The notes under the pieces are model-generated. The model did no database searches. It saw nothing but the letters and a program-made list of their open reading frames with translations, and was not told where the DNA came from. 32,983 nucleotides of DNA from Hyphomicrobiales bacterium (GTDB lineage: Bacteria > Pseudomonadota > Alphaproteobacteria > Rhizobiales > NORP267): NCBI GenBank assembly GCA_030688605.1, contig JAUYJB010000001.1, positions 1-32,983 on the forward strand, given 5' to 3'. Positions 1-6,745 of the stretch are shown one piece after another (position 1 is the first letter of the stretch; each line of letters opens with the position of its first letter). A program made the position numbers and the translations under genes.

Positions 1-193
1 CCCTCCCCCTTGACGGGCTATCGGATTCACACATCTTTTTGACTTCAATGATTCCAATAACTTATCTGCCCTACCTTAGGAGAAACGGTCAGTATCCGGT
101 GCCTTCGCATTTGTTGGAAAGACTCGCTTTTTCGAAATGGCTTGGGCGGCTCACTTGAGATGTGTGCATACGATAGCCTTGACGGGGGAGGGA
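1..193. repeat. GC palindrome interrupted by a small inserted element
   Basis: Seen directly: bases 1-9 read CCCTCCCCC and bases 185-193 hold the complementary arm (GGGGAGGG), and both arms carry TTGACG next to the inner element (10-15 and 179-184). If the element at 16-178 is removed with one TTGACG copy, the flanks join into a compact palindrome, CCCTCCCCC-TTGAC-GGGGGAGGG. This resembles the short GC-rich intergenic palindromes scattered in many alphaproteobacterial genomes. Inference: the palindrome existed first and was the insertion target. The window begins inside it, so its left flank cannot be seen. Confidence 0.6.
16..178. mobile_element. MITE-like non-autonomous element, 21-bp terminal inverted repeats
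   Basis: Bases 16-36 and the reverse complement of 158-178 match at 19 of 21 positions (ends GGCTATCG...CACACATCT). The copies are flanked by the direct repeat TTGACG, or up to 9 bp (CTTGACGGG) depending on where the element ends are placed, as expected of a target-site duplication. The interior of about 120 bp is AT-richer than its surroundings and has no transposase-sized frame. The simplest reading is a miniature or internally deleted insertion sequence mobilised in trans. The IS family cannot be assigned from the ends alone. A 97-residue minus-strand frame across it is not taken as a gene. Confidence 0.7.
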
Positions 194-838
194 TGCTAAG
201 CGTTGGCGCGGGCTGGCCCCGCGCCTTACGCGGAGCCGGGTGGGGGTGAAGCCTTGGGCCCCATCTTCACTCTCCATTAACCAGCAACAATTTTTTCCGG
301 GCAAAGTTATCCCCGCTCTGAAAACCGCCCTTAGACTCGGATGCATCTTCTCCCGTGCGGGGGCGTGGTCTGGATCCGACACCGCCCACGGGGAGAGGAG
401 CGGCGCCTCCGGCGGGTCTGCGTTCGTTAGTCGGCGCGGCCGCCCGGGGAGGCCGTCCAGGCCGCCCGTACCGTACTATGGCGGGGCTGCCCGTTTGGGG
501 CTTAAGGCGACCGGGCTAGCCCCTATCTCGAAAGAGCCCTGGGGCGGTCAAGGCGGGTGAAGAGCCCGCTGCCCGGCGCGTCGAAGATGCGGTCGGACAA
601 TGGCCCAAAATCGCCGCGGCGGCCGCTTCGCGGAGCGCCAGTCTATTAGTGCGGTGCGACGTGAAGCGCCCGCGCCCCCGCAGCCCATGGGCGACGGGGA
701 AAGTTAAGGCATAAGCCGGAGCGGTCCTGCTCGCGGCAATGGCGAAGCTTGCCCTGACACTCGGGGCGGTCTTCGTTTGCTCTTTGACAGTGTGGTCGCG
801 CAGCAGGGTCTTGCCCCAACGCGTTATTCTTGCGTCTC
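194..838. other. GC-rich intergenic region with several hairpins, no gene recognised
   Basis: No frame here has a convincing start, ribosome binding site and codon pattern, and no tRNA, RNase P, SRP or tmRNA core motif was recognised on either strand. It holds several inverted repeats: 205-212 with 218-225 (perfect 8 bp, 5-nt loop), 349-357 with 387-396 (9 pairs, one extra G, further partial pairing inside), and 483-493 with 512-523 (11 pairs, one bulged A), followed by CTC-GAAA-GAG at 528-537. It may be an untranslated structured region, a set of terminators or an unrecognised RNA. Only the repeats are certain. Confidence 0.45.
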
Positions 839-1291
839 TCAGCGGCCGTGGCGGTCGCGCAGGATGGCGTTGAGGATCTTGTTGAGCTGCCCCTTCGCCG
901 CCGGGCTCTCGACCTCGACGCTGACCTCGAGCGTGCCGCGCGGCGGCTCGATGAAGTCGCGGTAGAAGGTCTCAAGGTCGATCTCCTCCTCGCCCTCGGG
1001 CACCGCCTCGTCCTCGGGCAGGCGCTGAGCCGTATCGTCCTCGAAGCGGATGCGCAGCGTCCAGCGGGCGCTGCCGGGCGGCGGCGTGACCTCCAACAGG
1101 CCGACTTCGAGCACGTCGCTCAGCTCGTCGCGCTCCTCGTCGCCGAGACCGGAAAGCTCGCGCGCGGCAATCTCCGGCGCCTCGTAGGCGCGGGAGGCCG
1201 ACACTTCGAGCTTTCGGCACCCCCTCCGCTGCTCGTCGAGCAGCCACAGGACCACCTGCTCGGGCGCGATGTCGAGTGAGTAGCGTTCCAT
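839..1291 (-). CDS. conserved hypothetical protein, about 150 residues, acidic
   Basis: This gene has no function I can name. The chosen ATG at 1291 begins MERYSLDIAPEQ and has a good GGGGAGG ribosome binding site about six bases upstream. The same frame stays open to 1384 but lacks an equally good signal there. The protein is strongly acidic, with a run rich in Glu and Asp near the middle (PEDEAVPEGEEEIDLE), no signal peptide and no membrane segment, so it is probably cytosolic. The C-terminal part (LETFYRDFIEPPRGT...KILNAILRDRH) reads like a conserved alphaproteobacterial domain of unknown function. It is transcribed away from the CapA-family gene, and a perfect FNR/FixK-type box lies in the shared promoter region, about 80 bp upstream of this start. 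Confidence 0.75.
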   Translation of the reverse strand: MERYSLDIAPEQVVLWLLDEQRRGCRKLEVSASRAYEAPEIAARELSGLGDEERDELSDVLEVGLLEVTPPPGSARWTLRIRFEDDTAQRLPEDEAVPEGEEEIDLETFYRDFIEPPRGTLEVSVEVESPAAKGQLNKILNAILRDRHGR

Positions 1292-1370
1292 GCCGACCTC
1301 CCCTGGCTCCCCCTGGGGCGCCCCAGAGGCAGAACCGCCCCCCATTCTCGTCCCTGTCCGCAAAACGTCA

Positions 1371-1384
1371 TTGATCGGGGTCAA
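1371..1384. promoter_or_regulatory. FNR/FixK-type box between divergent genes
   Basis: The sequence TTGAT-CGGG-GTCAA fits the consensus TTGAY-N4-RTCAA of FNR, FnrL and FixK at every defined position, and its half-sites are identical to those of the box in front of ccoN in this window. A TATGCT -10-like hexamer at 1413-1418 places the box centre roughly 46 bp before a likely start point, close to the activating class II distance. This favours control of the CapA-family gene at 1434; the divergent gene could also be affected. Binding is inferred from the motif. Confidence 0.65.
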
Positions 1385-1433
1385 GATGCGACATGAGATG
1401 GCCCAATTGCGCTATGCTTGAGGCTGTTGATCC

Positions 1434-2597
1434 ATGCGGATGGGGGATTGGGGCATGGCGGGAAAAGGCGGCAGACCCGCGCGGCGGGGAAATGGCGGCC
1501 GGATCACGCTTGCCCTGTCGGGCGACGTGATGACCGGCCGCGGCATCGACCAGGTGCTGCCGAAGCCCTGCGACCCGCGGCTCCATGAGGGCTATGTGGC
1601 CTCGGCGCGCGATTATGTGGCGCTTGCCGAAGACGCCAACGGCAAGATCCGCTATCCGGTCGATCTGGCCTATGTCTGGGGCGACGTGCTGGCGGCGCGC
1701 GACGCGCTTGCGCCGGATGCCTGGATCGTCAATCTGGAGACCGCCGTCACCCGCTCCGACGATCATGCGCCGAAGGGCATCAACTACCGGATGAGCCCGG
1801 AAAACGCCGCTTGCCTTGCCGCCGCCGGCATCGACTGCTGCACGCTCGCCAACAACCATGTCCTCGATTGGGGCTTGGAGGGCCTGACGGACACGCTTGC
1901 GACCCTGCCGGCCCTGGGCCTGAAGATCGCCGGCGCAGGGGCTAACGCGGCGGCCGCGGCGGCGCCCGCGATCATTGAATGCGGCGCTGGCCGCGTCCTC
2001 GTCTTCGCCTTCGGCTCGCCGTCGAGCGGCGTTCCCCTCGACTGGGCCGCGACGGCGGAGTGTCCGGGCGTCAATCTCTTGGCCGACCTCAGCGAGGAGA
2101 GCGCCGAGACCATCGCCGCCCAGGTCGGCGCGGCGCGCGGGCCGGGTGACATCGTCGTCGCTTCGATCCATTGGGGCGGCAATTGGGGCTATGCGATCTC
2201 GCTGCAGAAGCGCCGCTTCGCGCAATGGCTGATCGACGCCGGCGCCGTCGACATCGTCCACGGCCATTCCTCGCACCACCCCAAGGGGATCGAGCTCTAT
2301 CACGGCAAGCCGATCCTCTATGGCTGCGGCGACTTTCTCAACGATTACGAGGGTATACGCGGTTATGAGGCCTATCGCGGCGATCTCGTCCTGCTCTACG
2401 CCGCGAGCTTCGATGCCGGCGCAGGCGCGCTCAGGGCATTTCGCATGCTGCCGTTCCGGGTCAGGCGATTCTCGCTGGTCCGCGCCTCGCCCGAGGAGGC
2501 GGAGTGGCTGGCGGGGATGCTGGCCCGGGAGAGCGCGCCGCTCGGCGTCGCCATAGAGCGCGACAGGGACGGCGTCATCGCCGCGCGGCTGTCTTGA
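1434..2597 (+). CDS. CapA family protein (PGA_cap, metallophosphoesterase-like fold)
   Basis: The 387-residue product has the series of motifs typical of the PGA_cap/CapA family: SGDVMTGRG at 29-37, NLE at 100-102, ANNHVLDWG at 139-147, SIHWGGNWGY at 244-253, HGHSSHHPKGIE at 276-287 and GCGDFLNDYEGI at 297-308. These Asp, Asn and His residues form a metallophosphoesterase-like site in the family. CapA itself takes part in poly-gamma-glutamate production, but the many cytosolic, stand-alone relatives have no settled substrate. No CapB or CapC partner is nearby, and no signal peptide or membrane anchor is seen. The ATG at 1434 has GAGG about ten bases upstream; ATG 1440 and 1455 are alternatives. 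A FNR/FixK-type box lies 50 bp upstream, and pcm follows after 43 bp, so the three downstream genes may form one transcript. Confidence 0.85.
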   Translation: MRMGDWGMAGKGGRPARRGNGGRITLALSGDVMTGRGIDQVLPKPCDPRLHEGYVASARDYVALAEDANGKIRYPVDLAYVWGDVLAARDALAPDAWIVNLETAVTRSDDHAPKGINYRMSPENAACLAAAGIDCCTLANNHVLDWGLEGLTDTLATLPALGLKIAGAGANAAAAAAPAIIECGAGRVLVFAFGSPSSGVPLDWAATAECPGVNLLADLSEESAETIAAQVGAARGPGDIVVASIHWGGNWGYAISLQKRRFAQWLIDAGAVDIVHGHSSHHPKGIELYHGKPILYGCGDFLNDYEGIRGYEAYRGDLVLLYAASFDAGAGALRAFRMLPFRVRRFSLVRASPEEAEWLAGMLARESAPLGVAIERDRDGVIAARLS

Positions 2598-2640
2598 CGC
2601 ACGTCATGGCGAAAGGGCGAAGAAAGAGTGGAACATAGCG

Positions 2641-3363
2641 ATGATGAGCAAAACTGCGCCCGATTACGGCCGCTTGCGGGAGGAGATGGTCGAGTTCCAG
2701 ATTGCCGGCCGCGACATCGATGACCCGCTGGTGCTCGATGCGATGCGCACCGTGCCCCGGCACGAATTCGTCGACGAGCGATACCGCGATCTCGCCTATG
2801 CCGACATGCCGTTGCCGATCGGCGAGGGGCAGACGATCTCGCAGCCCTATATGGTCGCCTACATGACCCAGGCGCTGGCTCTGAAGGGCGGCGAGCGGGT
2901 GCTCGAGATCGGCGCCGGCTGCGGCTATGCGGCAGCCGTGCTGGGGGCCATCGCCGCCGAGGTCTATACCGTCGAGCGCCTGCACGGGCTGGTCGAGACG
3001 GCGCGCAAGACGCTCGAGCGGCTCGGCTATGACAATGTCCACGTCATCGAGGCGGACGGCACCAAGGGCTGGCCGGAGGCGGTGCCCTATGACGGCGTCA
3101 GCGTCACCGCCAGCGGGCCGCGGGTGCCGGATGCGCTGAAAGACCAGCTCAAGGTCGGCGGCCGGCTGGTGATCCCGGTCGAGCGGCCCGGCGGCATGCA
3201 GCAGCTGGTGCGGGTGACGCGGACGGCGGAGGACCGCTTCGAGGAAGAGGACCTGTTCTGGGTCGCCTTCGTGCCGTTGATCGGGGCGGAGGGCTGGAGC
3301 GGGAACGGAGACGGCCCGACCCATGATCCGGCGCTCACCTTGATGCCGTTCGACGAGCCGTAG
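2641..3363 (+). CDS. pcm: protein-L-isoaspartate O-methyltransferase
   Basis: The enzyme uses S-adenosylmethionine to methylate L-isoaspartyl residues in damaged proteins, the first step of their repair in the cytosol. The 240-residue protein shows the family motifs: PRHEFVD at 39-45, the catalytic-loop segment GEGQTISQPYMVA at 61-73, the SAM-binding motif VLEIGAGCGYAAAVL at 87-101, an acidic residue at the end of the next strand (VERLHGLVE), EADGTKGWP at 137-145 and LKVGGRLVIPV at 170-180. Length agrees with bacterial Pcm. ATG codons at 2641 and 2644 are both possible. Its stop is only three bases before the SAM synthetase start, so the two are probably translationally coupled, placing a SAM producer and a SAM consumer together. 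An imperfect FNR-like palindrome (2594-2607) overlaps the end of the preceding gene. Confidence 0.93.
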   Translation: MMSKTAPDYGRLREEMVEFQIAGRDIDDPLVLDAMRTVPRHEFVDERYRDLAYADMPLPIGEGQTISQPYMVAYMTQALALKGGERVLEIGAGCGYAAAVLGAIAAEVYTVERLHGLVETARKTLERLGYDNVHVIEADGTKGWPEAVPYDGVSVTASGPRVPDALKDQLKVGGRLVIPVERPGGMQQLVRVTRTAEDRFEEEDLFWVAFVPLIGAEGWSGNGDGPTHDPALTLMPFDEP

Positions 3364-3366
3364 CCG

Positions 3367-4563
3367 ATGGACGCCCTGGTTCTGAGCGCGCTGCCGGCCG
3401 GCGCCGGGCCGGCCGAGATCGTCGAGCGCAAGGGCCTCGGCCATCCGGATACGATCTGCGATGCACTGGCGGAGGCCTTTTCGCGCAATCTGAGCCGCCA
3501 CTATCGCGACCGCTACGGCGCCATCCTGCATCACAATGTCGACAAGGCGCTGTTGCGCGGCGGCAGCGCCAAGGCGCGTTTCGGCGGTGGAGAGGTGCTT
3601 GAGCCGATCGACATTTATCTGTGCGGGCGCGCGGTGACGCGCATCGGTAATGACGATGTCCCGATCGAGGAGATCGCGGTCGAAGGCTCGCGGCAATGGC
3701 TGGCCGGGAACATGCACGCGCTCGATCCTGAGCGCCATGTTTGCATCCACAATCTGGTGCGGCCCGGCTCGGTCGATCTCGTCGAGGTCTTCGAGCGCCA
3801 GCGGCAGGCGAAGGTGCCGTTTTCCAACGACACCTCCTTCGGGGTCGGCTATGCGCCGCTGTCGCCGGTGGAAGAGCTGGTGCGCGCGGCAGGCGCAAGC
3901 CTTGCAGGCGAAGCGGGCGGCGGGCTGCCGCCGGCGCGCGGCGAGGACGTCAAGATCATGGCGTTCCGGCGCGATCAGCGGCTCGAAATGACCGTCGCCT
4001 GCGCCATGATCGGCCCGCAGCTCGGCGACATGGACTCCTATCTTGCCGAAAAGCGGGCGGCCGAAAACAAAGTGCGGGCGCTCGCCGCTGCTCACGGCTT
4101 CGTGGAAGCCCGGATCGCGGTCAACACGGCGGACGATGTCGCCGCCGGCTCGGTCTATCTCACGGTTACCGGGACCTCGGCGGAAGCCGGAGACGACGGG
4201 CAGGTCGGTCGCGGCAATCGGATGAACGGCCTCATCACCCCGCACCGGCCGATGAGCCTGGAGGCCGCCGCCGGCAAGAACCCGGTCACCCATGTCGGCA
4301 AGCTCTATAACGCGCTTGCCGGGATCATCGCCGAGGCCTTGTGCGCCGAGCTCGAACAGGTGGCGGCGGCGCAATGCATGCTCGTCAGCCGCATCGGCCA
4401 CCCGATCACCGACCCGGCGCTGGTCGAGATCCGCATCGCCACCGCGGACGGTACCCCGGTCGAGGACTTGCGGTCGCGCGTCGAAGAGATCGCCTCAGCC
4501 CGCATTGCCAATGTGACGGAGCTTGCCGAGGATTTCCTGGAAGGCCGCCGTGCTGTGGCCTGA
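3367..4563 (+). CDS. S-adenosylmethionine synthetase, archaeal type
   Basis: The product would make S-adenosylmethionine from methionine and ATP. Its sequence follows the archaeal methionine adenosyltransferase family and not bacterial Met[18 protein letters not shown] at 20-36, [17 protein letters not shown] at 151-167, [17 protein letters not shown] at 269-285, and [19 protein letters not shown] beginning at 294. The length of 398 residues is also that of archaeal enzymes. The typical bacterial MetK loops are absent. The ATG lies three bases after the pcm stop and lacks a strong ribosome binding site, which suggests coupling. It ends four bases before the stop of the convergent helix-hairpin-helix gene. 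A normal metK is expected elsewhere in the genome, so this may be a second enzyme for special conditions, perhaps low oxygen given the upstream FNR box. Confidence 0.9.
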   Translation: MDALVLSALPAGAGPAEIVERKGLGHPDTICDALAEAFSRNLSRHYRDRYGAILHHNVDKALLRGGSAKARFGGGEVLEPIDIYLCGRAVTRIGNDDVPIEEIAVEGSRQWLAGNMHALDPERHVCIHNLVRPGSVDLVEVFERQRQAKVPFSNDTSFGVGYAPLSPVEELVRAAGASLAGEAGGGLPPARGEDVKIMAFRRDQRLEMTVACAMIGPQLGDMDSYLAEKRAAENKVRALAAAHGFVEARIAVNTADDVAAGSVYLTVTGTSAEAGDDGQVGRGNRMNGLITPHRPMSLEAAAGKNPVTHVGKLYNALAGIIAEALCAELEQVAAAQCMLVSRIGHPITDPALVEIRIATADGTPVEDLRSRVEEIASARIANVTELAEDFLEGRRAVA

Positions 4564-4567
4564 TGCG

Positions 4568-5455
4568 TCACGCTTGGCGATAGTGGCGCCGGCACTCCTC
4601 CTCGCGGCCGCGCACCACTCGCTGCCCCTCCAGGCTGCCGCGCGTCTCGGTCACCACCGTGCACTGGCCTTCCGGGTCGTTGTCGGTGTGGAAGTAGATC
4701 ACTACCCAGTCGCGGGTGCGGCCGAGCTCGTGGGCCAGCGGCGTATTGGAGAAAAGCGCGGTGAACTCCCAGTCACCGCGCTGGGCATGCAGGATCGGTA
4801 GCCAGGCGGTCCCGGTCGGGTTGAACCGCCGCGGTGCGATCTTCGGCAGGGTGTCGGCCTTGGCCTTGCGCCGATATTCGGCATCGACGTCGAGGATGAG
4901 GCCGACGTCGGGGCGCGCCGGCAGCGCACCGGAGAGCTGTGGGCGGCGGCGGGCGAGCATGGCGGCAAGGGCATGGCGGACAATCGCGGCGCGCCGCGGC
5001 CCGAGGCCCGGCACCCGCTCCAGGCTGCCGTCATGGGCGGCAAGCTCCAGCGCCTCCAGCGTGTCGATATGCAGATGGTCGTGGATGCGCCGGGCAAGCT
5101 CCGGCCCGATGCCGGGTACCGTCTGGAACGCCTTGACCGGGTCGAGCGTGCCGCGCAGGCGATCGAGTTGCGACCAGCGGCCGGTGCGCACCATCTCGGC
5201 GATGGCGGCGGCAAGCGAGCGGCCGATATGGGGCAGCGCCTCGAGCCCTTCCTCGCCGTCCTCCTCAAAGATCGCCGCCACGTCGCGGTCGAGCGCGGCG
5301 ATGGTGTCGGCGGCGTGGCGATAGGCGGAGACGCGGAAAGGGTTGGCCTGCTGCTGGGCGAGCAGGGCTGCCGCCTCGCGCAGCTTCTCGGCGATGAAGC
5401 CGTTCCAACCGCCGTCGGCGGGTGCCGTGCCTGTTTCTGCCTTTGCTGCTCGCAT
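4568..5455 (-). CDS. helix-hairpin-helix DNA-binding protein with PolX-like N-terminus
   Basis: Residues 17-65 resemble the 8-kDa N-terminal domain of family X DNA polymerases (IAEKLREAAALL, NPFRVSAYRHAADTI). Three helix-hairpin-helix loops follow: LPHIGRSLA at 74-82, VPGIGPELA at 113-121 and VPGLGPRRA at 148-156. These bind DNA backbones without sequence preference. The nucleotidyltransferase catalytic Asp motifs and the PHP nuclease domain of bacterial PolX are both missing. Instead residues 183-295 form another domain (LILDVDAEYRRKAK, IAPRRFNP, AWLPILHA, FTALFSNT, HELGRTRDWVVIYFH, GQCTVVTE, GQRVVRGRE) that I recognise only as recurrent in such proteins and cannot assign. A role in DNA repair or strand handling is inference. 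The start at 5455 has a weak ribosome binding site. The gene lies downstream of the phosphoesterase on the same strand. Confidence 0.8.
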   Translation of the reverse strand: MRAAKAETGTAPADGGWNGFIAEKLREAAALLAQQQANPFRVSAYRHAADTIAALDRDVAAIFEEDGEEGLEALPHIGRSLAAAIAEMVRTGRWSQLDRLRGTLDPVKAFQTVPGIGPELARRIHDHLHIDTLEALELAAHDGSLERVPGLGPRRAAIVRHALAAMLARRRPQLSGALPARPDVGLILDVDAEYRRKAKADTLPKIAPRRFNPTGTAWLPILHAQRGDWEFTALFSNTPLAHELGRTRDWVVIYFHTDNDPEGQCTVVTETRGSLEGQRVVRGREEECRRHYRQA

Positions 5456-5491
5456 GCGTCAATCTGGGCCCGAAAGGCTCCACCCCCCGGA

Positions 5492-6208
5492 TCAGGTGGT
5501 GATGAACCTGGTTGCCGCGCCGTTCATTACCAGGCAGGTCAGCTTGCCGGAGAAGACGGCGCCGGTGTCGATATTGATGCGGTTGGGGCGAACGTCTGCT
5601 GTTTCGACGGGCGTGTGACCGTGTACCACGATCTTACCGAAATCCGTGTGGCTGGAGTGAAAAGGCTCGCGGATCCACAGCAGATCGTCCGCCGTCTGTG
5701 CCTCGAGCGGCACCCCGGGGCGCACGCCGGCGTGACAGAAGAAATAGCGGCCGGCTTGGAACCACATCTTGAGCCCGTTCAGGAAGCTCAAATGCGCCGC
5801 CGGCAAGCACGCCTTCAGATCACGGGCGGCGCGCTCGAACCCACCGCCGTTATAGATCGCGTCGATATCGACGCCGTAGGAAGCGAGCGTCTCCATGCCG
5901 CCATTGCGCCGCCACAGATCGCCCAGCCCCGGATCGTCGAGAAAATCCAACAAGATCTGCTCGTGATTGCCGCGCAAATGCACCGACGGTGGCGGGAAGC
6001 CCTCGATCAGCCGCTCGATGACCTTCGCGGATTGCGGCCCGCGGTCGACATAGTCTCCGAGGAATATCAACAGGCTTTCCTTGCGGCCTTGATGCTCCCA
6101 GTCGGCGACGATCTTGTGTTCGAGTTCGGCCAGAAGGTCGGCGCACCCGTGAATGTCACCGACGGCATAAAGGATTCGATCCGCTTGGTTCTTGGCTTGT
6201 TGCGTCAC
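5492..6208 (-). CDS. metallophosphoesterase, PPP-type serine/threonine phosphatase family
   Basis: The 238-residue protein carries the complete two-metal PPP signature: GDIHG at 17-21, GDYVDRG at 51-57, RGNHE at 79-83, HAGV at 159-162 and HGHTP at 196-200. This matches bacterial PrpA-like serine/threonine protein phosphatases and symmetrical diadenosine tetraphosphate hydrolases; length and motif spacing fit the bacterial protein-phosphatase 1-like group. The substrate cannot be told from sequence. It is probably cytosolic, since no signal peptide is seen. The start codon is GTG at 6208, supported by GGGAGGGG about five bases upstream. The helix-hairpin-helix gene follows 36 bp downstream on the same strand and may be cotranscribed. 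Confidence 0.9.
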   Translation of the reverse strand: MTQQAKNQADRILYAVGDIHGCADLLAELEHKIVADWEHQGRKESLLIFLGDYVDRGPQSAKVIERLIEGFPPPSVHLRGNHEQILLDFLDDPGLGDLWRRNGGMETLASYGVDIDAIYNGGGFERAARDLKACLPAAHLSFLNGLKMWFQAGRYFFCHAGVRPGVPLEAQTADDLLWIREPFHSSHTDFGKIVVHGHTPVETADVRPNRINIDTGAVFSGKLTCLVMNGAATRFITT

Positions 6209-6484
6209 GTATGCCCCTCCCGGCGATGTGCAGCCATTTGACCGGGATGAATTTGCGCTGTGGGACGGCGCGTTTCACACTGATATGTGGGGCGCCGCGG
6301 GCCGTACGCAAAGATGCGGCGGCAGGAGACGGCTCGGCCGGCTTTGCTCGATCCCCATTCTGCATCCATAGCGGTGCGCGCGCCTCAGCGCTTGCCGACT
6401 TCATCACCAACGGCCATTTCTTTTCCAACCTCAAAAAGGCACGCGGCGTGGCGCTGACGCGCCGGGCGAAGCTCGCCTATAACC
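6209..6484. other. intergenic region upstream of the phosphoesterase, no firm gene
   Basis: A plus-strand frame (6211-6498, 95 codons) is open here; its last 35 codons look coding-like by third-position GC, while the first half does not. It starts in the ribosome binding region of the divergent phosphoesterase and has no good ribosome binding site of its own. I do not call it a gene; it may be a decayed remnant. An imperfect FNR-like sequence (TTGAC-CGGG-ATGAA, one mismatch) lies at 6238-6251. No terminator or RNA motif is seen. Confidence 0.35.
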
Positions 6485-6733
6485 ATGAACCGCTCTAGCG
6501 TCGCCCTGCCGGACGGAAGGCTGTCCCTGCCGGTCTGGTTCGGCTACCGAGATGAAGAGGCGCTTGCCGCAGACTGTCTTCAGGCCCAACTGACCGTCCG
6601 CTTCATCGGCCAGTATTATTTGGAAAAGCCGCGGCGCAGCGGCTTGCTTCTGGGTTGCACAGGCGTCGGCGGACAGGCCCTTGAAACAGCCGCACGGCGG
6701 ATTGCCGCGATCATCCAGCATTACGCGATTTGA
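6485..6733 (+). CDS. possible small hypothetical protein, 82 residues
   Basis: This frame begins ATG-AAC-CGC-TCT and ends with TGA at 6731-6733. Its codons are moderately GC-rich in the third position, less so than the established neighbours, and no clear ribosome binding site precedes the start. The product (MNRSSVALPDGRLSLPVWF, then a mixed helix-strand composition) has no membrane segment, no cysteine motif and no family I recognise. It lies between the phosphoesterase promoter and the end of the convergent hemerythrin-like gene. It could be a real accessory gene, a remnant or chance, since a minus-strand frame of similar length overlaps it. Confidence 0.3.
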   Translation: MNRSSVALPDGRLSLPVWFGYRDEEALAADCLQAQLTVRFIGQYYLEKPRRSGLLLGCTGVGGQALETAARRIAAIIQHYAI

Positions 6734-6745
6734 GATGTTCCGGCT

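Noticed and set aside
89-382. Minus-strand frame of 97 codons through the small mobile element
   Set aside because: It runs from GC-rich flanking DNA through the element end, has no transposase-like motif, and no good start signal.
194-838. Possible tmRNA, RNase P RNA or SRP RNA in the hairpin-rich region
   Set aside because: None of the conserved cores (such as GAGGAAAGTC for RNase P or the GGAAGCAGC loop for SRP RNA) was found on either strand.
2594-2607. Second FNR-like site, TTGAC-GCAC-GTCAT, before pcm
   Set aside because: One outer base does not fit, it overlaps the end of the preceding gene and lies too close to the pcm start for normal activation; kept only as a weak possibility.
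2575-4401. Minus-strand open frame of 608 codons opposite pcm and the SAM synthetase
   Set aside because: The plus-strand products have clear family motifs; the antisense frame gives a His-, Arg- and Asp-rich product of no recognisable type, a common artefact of high third-position GC.
6238-6251. FNR-like site TTGAC-CGGG-ATGAA upstream of the phosphoesterase
   Set aside because: The right half-site has a mismatch in a key position and there is no gene with a well placed start to be controlled.
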